Source: CBDBDZ01 sp965204215 (GTDB taxonomy: Bacteria > Pseudomonadota > Gammaproteobacteria > Pseudomonadales > GM7GCV1). From it: a stretch of 64,000 nucleotides of DNA. This document shows, piece by piece, positions 1-8,656 of this stretch (its first letter is position 1; each line of letters begins with the position of its first letter). The stretch spans positions 620,001 through 684,000 of the forward strand of contig CBDBDZ010000014.1 in the NCBI GenBank assembly GCA_965204215.1, read 5' to 3'. The notes under the pieces were generated by a model, which worked only from the letters and a program-made list of their open reading frames with translations, had not been told where the DNA came from and searched no databases. The translations under genes and the position numbers were made by a program.

Positions 1-1191
1 GCCTTGAGCACTGGGCAGTATTTTTTTTGCTAATAATATAATATTAATCAACACCCAAAGTAGCAGCACTAAACCGATGATACCTAGTTCCGCGGTAATT
101 TGTAACCAGTCTTGATGCGTATTGGTTGGACTGGCAAAGCGCGAAAAACGCGGGTCAACCATCCATGCGAGGTGGTATTTAGGGTAAACGACATTCCAAT
201 TACCTAACCCTACGCCGGCAACAGGGTTATTCTTAATCATGGACAAACTGTTTAACCATAAGGCTTTACGGACAGCTATCTCGGTTAATTGGTCAATATT
301 AATCGACAGTTTTTGATCAAAGGGTTCCATTTGACTGATTTGTTTAGGTTCTGCTCCTGATAGATACATCGGAATGGCCTGAGGGTTGACACCTTTTGAA
401 CCCATATGAGCAAGTAGTAAACCAGTGATAATGAAAGTGATTATGGCAGGTATTCTAGCACCTTGAGTGAGTGTTTCTTTTGATTTGAAAAGTGTTATTA
501 ACAACCAAATGATTAAACACAAGCCTTGAATCACTACGACCAGGGCAGCTGCCCTGGTGGTTGAATAAAATACATAAGTGACCATTAAGGCTGCGCATAG
601 CCCTAATGCTATCTGTGCTCTTGGATGTTTGTAGGTAAATAATAAAAACCAACAAGCAGGCAGGCATAACACTAAATACTGATTGGTTATATTGCGGTTG
701 AATAACGTAGAGGCAGGAAAAACACCTTGTTGGACCCAGTTAATATCAAACCAATATTGTAATATTCCAATGGTTGCACAGAGCGTTCCCGAAATACTTA
801 AGGCTAATAACAGTTCGTTGCGTCTTTGGGTGCTGTCCATGCATTGTAAAATTAACAAGCCCAATAGTGCAGCGGCTGTCCACTGCAGCCATTCATACAG
901 CCCCTCATATAAACTGATAGCCCAGAGTAATGAGCAGCTTAACCAGACAATAAACAAGAATAGTGGTAATAATAGTTTAGGGAGACTCCATTGCCGATTG
1001 CGTACATAGCCTAGAAAAAAGCAACCCCATAAAAAAGGTGTTATAACCGTAAACCAACTGGTAATATGTAATTCGGGAAGATAGCCAAACCATTGACCGT
1101 AAATGGCTATAAACGGCGCGCCTGTTGTGGCAATTAATAGCGTCCACCAAAAATATTGATGAACGGATTTTTGAGGTGCGCGTTTTTTCAT
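1..1191 (-). CDS. O-antigen ligase / polymerase-like membrane protein (3' part outside window)
   Basis: The minus strand is open from an ATG at 1191 to the window edge, 397 codons with no stop, so the C-terminus is missing. The translation is strongly hydrophobic with about ten membrane segments. The family-typical segment lies near residue 330: SMIKNNPVAGVGLGNW, followed by NTHQDWLQITAELG and another membrane helix. This is the pattern of the Wzy_C/O-antigen ligase (WaaL, PilO-like ligase) family, which joins polysaccharide or glycan from an undecaprenyl carrier to an acceptor in the periplasm. It starts only 5 bases after the tgt stop codon, so it probably shares the tgt transcript. Whether it is a lipid A ligase, a Wzy polymerase or a pilin glycosyl ligase cannot be told from this fragment. 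The pilus cluster and the SLBB/WecA pair elsewhere in the window make either plausible. Confidence 0.75.
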   Translation of the reverse strand, partial: MKKRAPQKSVHQYFWWTLLIATTGAPFIAIYGQWFGYLPELHITSWFTVITPFLWGCFFLGYVRNRQWSLPKLLLPLFLFIVWLSCSLLWAISLYEGLYEWLQWTAAALLGLLILQCMDSTQRRNELLLALSISGTLCATIGILQYWFDINWVQQGVFPASTLFNRNITNQYLVLCLPACWFLLFTYKHPRAQIALGLCAALMVTYVFYSTTRAAALVVVIQGLCLIIWLLITLFKSKETLTQGARIPAIITFIITGLLLAHMGSKGVNPQAIPMYLSGAEPKQISQMEPFDQKLSINIDQLTEIAVRKALWLNSLSMIKNNPVAGVGLGNWNVVYPKYHLAWMVDPRFSRFASPTNTHQDWLQITAELGIIGLVLLLWVLINIILLAKKILPSAQG

Positions 1192-1196
1192 GGGTG

Positions 1197-2309
1197 TCAG
1201 TCAGATAAATAGGTGTGCCGAAATTGTAGCCTGAATGTATCCCATTGATTATTTGCGATGGCGCTGCGAATATTTGCCATCAGTATCTGATAAAAGCGCA
1301 AATTGTGAATAGTGTTTAGCTGCGCTCCCAATATTTCGCGCGTTTTGTCTAAATGATGTAAGTAACCCCTGGAAAAATTGTTGCAAGTGTAACAATCACA
1401 TTGTTCGTCCAGGGACAGGGTAGAGTGTTTATGTTTGGCATTGCGAATTTTAATAATACCGTTGTGGGTGAATAAATGTCCGTTGCGGGCGTTGCGTGTT
1501 GGCATGACACAGTCAAATATATCAACGCCGCGGTGCACAGCTTCTATAATGTCTTCGGGCTTGCCTACACCCATCAGGTAACGCGGCTTAAAATGGGGTA
1601 AATGCGGCTGTAGGCCTTCCAACACTTTTAACATGTCTTCTTTGGGTTCGCCAACCGAAAGCCCGCCGACAGCATAGCCGTCAAAGCCGATATCAGTTAA
1701 ACCTTTCAGTGAGCCTAAACGTAAATCAGGATACATTCCCCCCTGAATAATACCAAATAGGGCGGCATCTGCATTGCGATTATATTGATCAAAGGTATCT
1801 CTGCTGCGTTTTGCCCAACGCAATGACAATTGCATGGATGTCTCTGCAGTGCTATGGTTGACTGGATAGGGCGTACATTCGTCAAAAATCATCACAATAT
1901 CGGAACCTAGGCTGACTTGAGTCTGAATGGAGCGCTCGGGGTCAAGAAATATGCGCTCGCCATTGACTGGCGATTGAAAGGTAACGCCTTCTTCGGTAAT
2001 TTTGCGAAGTTGCCCTAAACTAAAGACCTGGAAGCCACCAGAGTCAGTTAGTATGGGTTTGTGCCAATGCATGAAGTCATGCAACGTGCCGTGGGCTTCA
2101 ATAACTTGCGTTCCCGGTCTCAACATAAGGTGAAAAGTATTACCTAAAATAATTTCTGCACCAATGGCTTCAATGTCTTTGGGAAGCATACCTTTAACCG
2201 TGCCGTATGTACCTACAGGCATAAAGGCTGGGGTTTGGATAGTGCCGCGTGCAAATTGTAATTGCCCCTGGCGGCGGATGCCATCTGTATTGGATAGGTT
2301 AAATTTCAC
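1197..2309 (-). CDS. tgt: tRNA-guanine transglycosylase
   Basis: Exchanges guanine-34 of GUN-anticodon tRNAs for preQ1, the base-insertion step of queuosine synthesis, in the cytoplasm. The 370-residue protein has the family length and starts MKFNLSNTDG like the E. coli enzyme. Visible motifs are VGTYGTVKGM near residue 32, the substrate-binding Asp in DSGGFQVFSLG (about 89), FDCVMPTRNARNG with the nucleophilic Asp (about 266), and the zinc site CDCYTC (304-309) completed by a His near 335. The upstream neighbour queA performs the next step on the modified tRNA, so the two form a functional pair, separated here by a 167-base repeat-bearing spacer. Confidence 0.97.
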   Translation of the reverse strand: MKFNLSNTDGIRRQGQLQFARGTIQTPAFMPVGTYGTVKGMLPKDIEAIGAEIILGNTFHLMLRPGTQVIEAHGTLHDFMHWHKPILTDSGGFQVFSLGQLRKITEEGVTFQSPVNGERIFLDPERSIQTQVSLGSDIVMIFDECTPYPVNHSTAETSMQLSLRWAKRSRDTFDQYNRNADAALFGIIQGGMYPDLRLGSLKGLTDIGFDGYAVGGLSVGEPKEDMLKVLEGLQPHLPHFKPRYLMGVGKPEDIIEAVHRGVDIFDCVMPTRNARNGHLFTHNGIIKIRNAKHKHSTLSLDEQCDCYTCNNFSRGYLHHLDKTREILGAQLNTIHNLRFYQILMANIRSAIANNQWDTFRLQFRHTYLSD

Positions 2310-2323
2310 TATAAATTACAATA

Positions 2324-2474
2324 TGATACCAATCACAATAAATATTTAGTGTTATAGAGGATGTTAAAAACCGCACGAGTACATACCTGTAACTTTGTCG
2401 AGGCTATCCTGCCTCTCAAGTTTTTAAAATCCTCTATAATACTAATCATATTAATATTTTTTAGGAATGGTATG
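2324..2474. repeat. Imperfect inverted-repeat element between tgt and queA
   Basis: The 167-base gap between queA and tgt is almost filled by an inverted-repeat structure. The left arm (2324-2371) and right arm (2420-2474) pair imperfectly. The best inner stretch is TATAGAGGATGTTAAAAAC against the complement of GTTTTTAAAATCCTCTATA (18 of 19 match). The outer ends TGATACC and GGTAT(G)A also pair. A small hairpin, GAGGC-N6-GCCTC, sits in the middle at about 2400-2416. The right arm shares the core ATTAATATTTTTTAGGAATGG with a copy at 60826-60858 (one base differs from the copy at the left) and partly with 46344-46366. It looks like a MITE-type or palindromic intergenic repeat. It could also end or stabilise the queA transcript. 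Confidence 0.6.
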
Positions 2475-2476
2475 AA

Positions 2477-3499
2477 TTATGCGAATTTAGGTGTTAGCAA
2501 CATGGCATCACCATAGCTGTAAAACCGGTATTTTGTGTCAATAGCAACTTGATAGGCGCTCATTATGCGCTCATAACCGCTAAAAGCGCAAACTAGCATC
2601 AATAGTGTCGATTCAGGCAAATGAAAATTTGTCAGTAATGCGTCTACCATTTTAAAGTGATACCCAGGTTTGATAAATATATCCGTCTCTCCATTGGTAG
2701 GGTGTAATTTACCATTAACGCTGGCACTTTCTAATACACGCACGGAAGTGGTGCCAACGGCGATAACTCTCCCTCCTTTTTGACGGCTTTGATTAATCAT
2801 TTCACAGGTTTCACTATCGATAATATATGACTCGCTATGCATTTTATGTTGGCTGATATCCTCAACTTTAACAGGTTGGAAAGTGCCAGCCCCTACATGT
2901 AAGGTCACTTCAGCAATATTCACGCCTTTTTCTTGCAGGTGTTGTTGATAGTTATTTTCAAAGTGTAACCCTGCTGTTGGGGCGGCGACTGCTCCACTGT
3001 GTTTGGCATAAACGGTTTGATAGCGTTCATTATCGAGGGTTTCATCTTCGCGGTGAAGGTAGGGCGGCAGGGGAATATGTCCACAGTTCTCAATCAGGTT
3101 TAGCCAGTTGCCATCTGGATAGCGCAGCTGGTACAGAGTATTATTTTTGTCAACAACGTCAATGACAGCATCATCAATAAGTAATTGACTACCTGCTTTG
3201 GGAGCTTTACTGGACTTGAGGTGCGCTAGAATGTGCTGGTTGTCGATAATGCGTTCAATCAAAATTTCAATAGCACCCCCTGTGCTTTTTTTGCCGAATA
3301 ATCTGGCAGCAATGACTTTGGTGTTGTTAAATACCACCACATCACCAGCTTGAAGCCATTGATAAAAGTCGTTGAATTGGCAATGACGGATACCATCTTT
3401 TGCCACATGCATTAAGCGACTTTGGCTGCGCTGTTTTAATGGGTAACGTGCAATAAGTTGGTTTGGGAGCTTATAGTGGTAGTGTTGGCGGCACTCCAC
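2477..3499 (-). CDS. queA: S-adenosylmethionine:tRNA ribosyltransferase-isomerase
   Basis: Transfers and isomerises the ribosyl part of S-adenosylmethionine to preQ1-tRNA, giving epoxyqueuosine. At 340 residues it is within the usual 340-360 range. The N-terminal YKLPNQLIARYP, the VVFNNTKVIAARL block and HVGAGTFQPVKVEDI with the SAM-region motif VGTTSVRVLES are clear. The start is a GTG directly following the gyrB stop codon with no spacer, so translation is probably coupled to gyrB. No in-frame ATG occurs until about residue 30, inside the conserved region. The product acts between Tgt and QueG, both encoded in this window. Confidence 0.96.
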   Translation of the reverse strand: MECRQHYHYKLPNQLIARYPLKQRSQSRLMHVAKDGIRHCQFNDFYQWLQAGDVVVFNNTKVIAARLFGKKSTGGAIEILIERIIDNQHILAHLKSSKAPKAGSQLLIDDAVIDVVDKNNTLYQLRYPDGNWLNLIENCGHIPLPPYLHREDETLDNERYQTVYAKHSGAVAAPTAGLHFENNYQQHLQEKGVNIAEVTLHVGAGTFQPVKVEDISQHKMHSESYIIDSETCEMINQSRQKGGRVIAVGTTSVRVLESASVNGKLHPTNGETDIFIKPGYHFKMVDALLTNFHLPESTLLMLVCAFSGYERIMSAYQVAIDTKYRFYSYGDAMLLTPKFA

Positions 3500-5926
3500 C
3501 TAAATATCCAAATTGCTAACAGATAGTGCGTTGCTCTGGATAAAGTCTCGGCGTGGTTCAACATCATCACCCATTAAGACTGTGAAAATTTCATCGGCTC
3601 GAATCGCATCTTCAATACTCACTTGTAGCAAACGCCGAGTTTCGGGGTTCATGGTCGTATCCCAAAGTTGCTCAGGGTTCATTTCTCCCAGGCCCTTGTA
3701 GCGTTGAATATTGTGACCGCGCTTCGCTTCGTCCATTAGCCAATCAATAGCTTCGTCAAAAGTGGCGACATCCTGTCTGCGTTCACCGCGTTGAATATAG
3801 GCATCATCTTCTAATAATTGCTGAACCTGAGTACCATAATCCAAAATTTGAGTGTATTCTTTGGAAGTAAAGAAATCGACATCGTAAAAAATTTCCCTGG
3901 TAATACCGTGTTCTAAAATGGTGAAATGCGGTACATAGGACTGCTGCTGTGCATTGAAATGGGTTTTGGCATGATAAATGCTATCGCTATCGGTGACGCT
4001 CTGTTGCAGCGCATCGGCCCAATTGACAATGGTTTGTTCGCTTTGCATCATTTCTTGAGTTAAACAGGGCTGGTTCAGCATGGCGCGAGTTAATTCAATC
4101 GGATATTTGCGTGCGGTACGCTCAATTAATTGATGTGCTGCACTGCGCTGAGCAACTAATTTTTCCAAAGCTTCACCTGAGAGTGCCGGCGATAAGGCAT
4201 TGACGTGTAATTCAGCCTGTTCAAGTGCATGATTGGTCATATAGACGTTTAAGTCTTCATCATCACTTAGGTACTGTTCATGTTTACCTTTACTGATTTT
4301 ATACAGCGGTGGTTGGGCAATATAGACATACCCCTGCTCTACCAATTCGCGCATGTGTCTAAAGAAAAAAGTAAGTAATAGTGTGCGAATATGAGCGCCA
4401 TCTACATCGGCGTCGGTCATGATAATAATATAGTGATATCGCAACTTTTCGATATTAAAGTCAGTATTGCCAATACCACAGCCCAGAGCTGTAATTAAAG
4501 TGCCGACTTCCTGGCTTTGTAATACTTTGTCAAAGCGAGCTTTTTCCACATTGAGTATTTTACCTTTAAGAGGCAGAATGGCTTGAGTTTTTCTATCGCG
4601 ACCTTGCTTGGCTGAGCCTCCAGCTGAATCACCCTCCACCAGATAAAGCTCGGATAGCGCTGGGTCTTTTTGTTGACAATCTGCTAATTTGCCAGGCAGT
4701 CCAGCAATATCTAATGCGCCTTTGCGCCTTGCTGTTTCGCGAGCTTTGCGAGCCGCTTCACGGGCGCGTGCAGCATCAATCATTTTATTGACGATAAGCT
4801 TGGCTTCCTGCGGTTTTTCCAGCAAATAATCGTTGAGAACAGAAGCCAATTCTTGCTCAACGGCAGATTTGACTTCGGAAGATACTAATTTATCTTTGGT
4901 TTGCGACGAAAATTTGGGGTCGGGAACTTTAACTGAAACAATGGCAGAGAGACCTTCGCGAGCATCATCTCCTGTTGTGCTGGTGTTTTCTTTTTTGCCT
5001 TTGTATTCGCGTTCTATATACGAATTAAGGCTGCGAGTTAAAGCAGCTCGAAAACCAGCTAAGTGAGTACCACCATCACTTTGAGGAATATTATTGGTAT
5101 AACAGAGAACTGTTTCCTGATAACTATCGTTCCATTGAAGTGCAACTTCCACACCAATCCCATCTCCGCGTTGCTTTGCAAAGTGTACAACGCTGTTTAA
5201 TGAGGTTTTATTGCGATTGATATAGTTAATAAATGTTGATAAGCCGCCCTCGTATTGATAAACTTCTTCACGTTCTGTGTCCTCTTCCTGCAATACGATA
5301 CGCACGCCAGAGTTAAGAAATGAAAGTTCTCGGAGTCGTTTGGCTAATATTTCAAAATGAAATTCGGTATTGGTAAAGGTGTTAGTAGAGGGGATAAAAT
5401 GAATGGTGGTACCAGTGTCGTCGGTATCTTCGGTTGCAGCTAAAGGCGCCTGGGGTACACCATCGCAATAAGTTTGACGGTGAATTTTACCGCCGCGTTT
5501 AATGATTAGGTTAAGCTCTGAAGAAAGGGCGTTGACTACTGAAACTCCAACGCCATGCAATCCACCAGAAACTTTGTAGGTGTTATCGTCAAATTTGCCG
5601 CCTGCGTGTAATACTGTCATTATCACTTCAGCAGCTGACACGCCTTCTTCATGCATTTCGGTAGGAATGCCTCGACCATTGTCGCTGACCGAGATGGACT
5701 GGTCCGCATGAATAATCACTTTGATTTCAGAACAATAGCCTGCTAGTGCTTCGTCAATAGAGTTGTCGACAACCTCGAATACCATGTGGTGTAATCCTGT
5801 ACCATCATCGGTATCGCCAATGTACATGCCTGGGCGTTTGCGAACAGCGTCAAGACCCTTAAGTACCTTAATACTTGACGAGTCGTAATCTTGTGAGGCG
5901 AGGGCGGTTGAATTAGTGTCTGACAT
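3500..5926 (-). CDS. gyrB: DNA gyrase subunit B
   Basis: ATPase subunit of DNA gyrase, which introduces negative supercoils together with GyrA. The 808-residue length and the C-terminal insert match the long gammaproteobacterial GyrB. Visible are the GHKL ATP site (DNSIDEALAGY, DNGRGIP, GGLHGVGVSVVNAL), the transducer domain, the TOPRIM block LVEGDSAGGSAKQGRD and the metal-binding DADVDGAH. The last part holds GLGEMNPEQLWDTTM. In many relatives gyrB sits in the dnaA-dnaN-recF-gyrB origin cluster. Here it is followed by queA and preceded by prmA, so that arrangement has been broken in this lineage. Confidence 0.98.
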   Translation of the reverse strand: MSDTNSTALASQDYDSSSIKVLKGLDAVRKRPGMYIGDTDDGTGLHHMVFEVVDNSIDEALAGYCSEIKVIIHADQSISVSDNGRGIPTEMHEEGVSAAEVIMTVLHAGGKFDDNTYKVSGGLHGVGVSVVNALSSELNLIIKRGGKIHRQTYCDGVPQAPLAATEDTDDTGTTIHFIPSTNTFTNTEFHFEILAKRLRELSFLNSGVRIVLQEEDTEREEVYQYEGGLSTFINYINRNKTSLNSVVHFAKQRGDGIGVEVALQWNDSYQETVLCYTNNIPQSDGGTHLAGFRAALTRSLNSYIEREYKGKKENTSTTGDDAREGLSAIVSVKVPDPKFSSQTKDKLVSSEVKSAVEQELASVLNDYLLEKPQEAKLIVNKMIDAARAREAARKARETARRKGALDIAGLPGKLADCQQKDPALSELYLVEGDSAGGSAKQGRDRKTQAILPLKGKILNVEKARFDKVLQSQEVGTLITALGCGIGNTDFNIEKLRYHYIIIMTDADVDGAHIRTLLLTFFFRHMRELVEQGYVYIAQPPLYKISKGKHEQYLSDDEDLNVYMTNHALEQAELHVNALSPALSGEALEKLVAQRSAAHQLIERTARKYPIELTRAMLNQPCLTQEMMQSEQTIVNWADALQQSVTDSDSIYHAKTHFNAQQQSYVPHFTILEHGITREIFYDVDFFTSKEYTQILDYGTQVQQLLEDDAYIQRGERRQDVATFDEAIDWLMDEAKRGHNIQRYKGLGEMNPEQLWDTTMNPETRRLLQVSIEDAIRADEIFTVLMGDDVEPRRDFIQSNALSVSNLDI

Positions 5927-5957
5927 AAAAATAGCAGTAAATAAACAATGCGCTATT

Positions 5958-6881
5958 CTAACATTTTAGCGCGGATATACACACCCAATCATTCTTGGTT
6001 TGTGTTACAAAATCTTTAAAATAAGGGCTGTAAGTTGTTATTAATTCATTGACTTGACTATTGATTAATCCCGATAGACAAATAAGTGCGTTGGGCGCGC
6101 AAAATTGATGTAATACAGGCGCTAATTGTTTCAATGGTTCAAACAGGATATTGGCAAAGACAATATCAACTTTTGTGCCTTGTAATTGGTTATAATCCAG
6201 TGTCGTCAATAACCTGGATTCTTCTATTTGATTGCGTTTTGCATTATCTTGTGTAGCAGTGATGGACTGGGGGTCAATATCTATACAGTAACTAAAATTT
6301 GCACCGCAAATAATAGCGGCCAATGCCAAAATACCGGAACCGCAGCCATAATCCAGAATTGTTTTATTATTGACGCTGTGTGACGCCAGCCATTGTAAGC
6401 AAAGATAAGTGGTTTCATGGCTGCCTGTGCCAAAAGCAAGCCCGGGGTCAAGCCACAAAACCGGGAAATTATCGTTTGGTGGTTGATGATTGTGGGGACT
6501 AACCCAAAACGGATGCTTTGCGTCCTTGCCGATTAAGAGGGGCTGATAATATTGTAGCCATTCACGCTCCCAGGGCTTGTCTTCTATATGGCTCCAGGAA
6601 CCTATTGTGACGGGGAAACCAAGTGCTCGAAGTTTAGACTCCAGTTGACGTTTATTAACGGGTTCTATAAAAATGAGTTCAGCACTGCATTGATCCCACA
6701 ACTTCGTCTCTCCAGGTAATGGCTCTAAAACAGTGCCTTGCAAACCGGGGGTTTTATCCAGAGCATTTGTTACGGTGAAGCTGCAGCAATTAATGCCCTC
6801 GGCTTGCCATAGCTCAATGGAAAAGTCTAATTGCGGGTGATAATGAGCATCAAAATTGAGGGTTAATTGGCAAAAAGTCAC
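5958..6881 (-). CDS. prmA: Ribosomal protein L11 methyltransferase
   Basis: SAM-dependent enzyme that methylates ribosomal protein L11. The 307-residue protein has the N-terminal ferredoxin-like substrate-binding part, then LDPGLAFGTGSHETT and the SAM-binding loop LDYGCGSGILALAA near residue 178, followed by the conserved ANILFEPL. The start codon overlaps the end of dsbD by four bases, so the two are translated from one message. A short AT-rich gap of about 31 bases separates it from gyrB downstream. Confidence 0.96.
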   Translation of the reverse strand: MTFCQLTLNFDAHYHPQLDFSIELWQAEGINCCSFTVTNALDKTPGLQGTVLEPLPGETKLWDQCSAELIFIEPVNKRQLESKLRALGFPVTIGSWSHIEDKPWEREWLQYYQPLLIGKDAKHPFWVSPHNHQPPNDNFPVLWLDPGLAFGTGSHETTYLCLQWLASHSVNNKTILDYGCGSGILALAAIICGANFSYCIDIDPQSITATQDNAKRNQIEESRLLTTLDYNQLQGTKVDIVFANILFEPLKQLAPVLHQFCAPNALICLSGLINSQVNELITTYSPYFKDFVTQTKNDWVCISALKC

Positions 6882-8590
6882 GGCGCGTTTTCAACCAGAT
6901 TAAGCAATATGAGTGGAGTTAAAATCTGTGGCAAAATTTGAGCCTGGGTACTATTGGCTGGAAACCATAAATACAAGGGTATTCCCACTCGATTATAGCG
7001 TTGTAACAGTGTGTTAATTTCTGGATTAGGGTTGGTCCAGTCGGCAATAATCACTTGCACATTCGCATCATCGAATGCTTGTTGAACGGATTCATTTGAG
7101 AAGAGCGCTCGCTCATTAACAAGGCAAGTGATGCACCAGTTAGCAGTGACGTCCACAAATACCGGCTGGTCTTTTCCAACAAGATTATCAAGCGTTTTTA
7201 AGTTAAATTTTTCGTGTTGGGCAATTTTTTCAGATTGCATTGATAGCGCTGTATAACCTGTGGCGATTGCAATAATGATTACAGCATACCATAGCCAATG
7301 TTTTATATTGACAAAACGCATCCACACTGCCATAGCCAATAGAATCAATGCGGCTAGTAACATCATGGCGGCAGTATTAGTCAGTTGATTGGCAAAAATC
7401 CACAGTAGCCAGACACAAGTGAGAAACATAGGGAAAGACATGACTTGTTTCAGGTGCACCATCCAGGTACCTGAGCGCGGAAGTTTTTGTATTAATTTTG
7501 GAAACTGGGTTAACAGCCACATAGGAAATGCCATGCCGAGACCCAGTGCTGCAAATATTGATGCGCCAATAACAGGTGGCTGGGCAACTGCAAAACCCAA
7601 AGCTGATGTCATAAACGGGGCAGTACAGGGAGTTGCGACAATAACGGACAGGAATCCCGTAAAGAATGTGCCTCTCAAACCTTGTTGTTTGGTCAAATTT
7701 TGACCCATACCCATCAATGATGTGCCAACTTCTATCAACCCTAGCAGACTTAGACCCATCACAAAAAACAAGACGAGTAATGCTGCAATAAAGTAGGGAG
7801 ACTGTAATTGGAAACCCCAACCGACAGCCGTTCCTGAATAGCGCAAGGCGATAAGCGTTAGACCTGCTGCAATAAAACAAATTACAACTCCTGCACTATA
7901 TACCCAGCCGTGTTGTTTAATATTGTTGTGCGATACTAACCCCAAGGCTTTGATTGATAATACCGGAAAGACACAGGGCATCAAGTTTAAAATAATGCCT
8001 CCTAAAAATGCGAAAATAAGGGCTAAACCAATGGAGATGGTTGATACATCAGCAAATGCATTCGTTGGGGAAGGAGGTTGTGATATTGGTTGAATGAGAG
8101 CAGCTTCTTCGGCAGAGATGGGAAACAGGTTGCTATTTTCCATTTTAAAGTAGTAAGTCTCTGGTGGGTAACATAGTCCTAATTCGGCACACCCTTGAAA
8201 GCCAACAGCAATAATGGCGTCCTGTAATGGTGTTTTGGCAGTTAGTGAGACGCTGTTATAAAAAACTTCCTTGTCAGTTTTAAAAAACTCATCGTAAACC
8301 CATTTACCTTTCCTGTCGATATCAAATTGATTTTCCATATTATTGATAGTTAAGGAAAATTTATCGGCATAGAGGTAGTAGCTGTTTTCAATATCCCAAA
8401 TGATTTCCAGGTTGTCATCTGTCTTTAAGAGATTGGCGCGATAGGCTTCGGTAACTTTAAGGAATTGCTGATTGTCGTTAAAACTGAAATTTGTAGATGC
8501 ATCAGTAAAAATGGATTGTTCAGCCCAGGTGGAATTCACGAGATTCAGTAAATGGAGCGCAGCCAATAAGGAAATACAGAGAATTTTCAA
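6878..8590 (-). CDS. dsbD: Thiol:disulfide interchange protein DsbD
   Basis: Carries electrons from cytoplasmic thioredoxin across the inner membrane to periplasmic thiol partners such as DsbC. The 570-residue chain starts with a signal peptide ending near TWAEQ. It then has the periplasmic alpha domain with cysteines in GCAELGLCYPP, eight or so membrane segments with the redox cysteines in LMPCVFPVL and ATPCTAPFM, and a C-terminal thioredoxin-like domain with NWCITC. All three cysteine pairs are present, so it should be active. It overlaps prmA by four bases. The divergent SLBB gene starts 66 bases away, so the two share an AT-rich promoter region. Confidence 0.95.
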   Translation of the reverse strand: MKILCISLLAALHLLNLVNSTWAEQSIFTDASTNFSFNDNQQFLKVTEAYRANLLKTDDNLEIIWDIENSYYLYADKFSLTINNMENQFDIDRKGKWVYDEFFKTDKEVFYNSVSLTAKTPLQDAIIAVGFQGCAELGLCYPPETYYFKMENSNLFPISAEEAALIQPISQPPSPTNAFADVSTISIGLALIFAFLGGIILNLMPCVFPVLSIKALGLVSHNNIKQHGWVYSAGVVICFIAAGLTLIALRYSGTAVGWGFQLQSPYFIAALLVLFFVMGLSLLGLIEVGTSLMGMGQNLTKQQGLRGTFFTGFLSVIVATPCTAPFMTSALGFAVAQPPVIGASIFAALGLGMAFPMWLLTQFPKLIQKLPRSGTWMVHLKQVMSFPMFLTCVWLLWIFANQLTNTAAMMLLAALILLAMAVWMRFVNIKHWLWYAVIIIAIATGYTALSMQSEKIAQHEKFNLKTLDNLVGKDQPVFVDVTANWCITCLVNERALFSNESVQQAFDDANVQVIIADWTNPNPEINTLLQRYNRVGIPLYLWFPANSTQAQILPQILTPLILLNLVENAP

Positions 8591-8656
8591 TGAATTGTTA
8601 GCAGTGTTTGATAAATTTGATTATATCATTAAGACATTAATATATAATGACGCTCC

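Noticed and set aside
683..1009. Plus-strand open frame near the window start
   Set aside because: It is antisense to the continuous O-antigen-ligase-like frame, which has clear membrane helices and family motifs.
7377..7880. Long open frame inside dsbD in another frame
   Set aside because: It lies wholly within a well-conserved dsbD sequence and its translation has no recognisable features.
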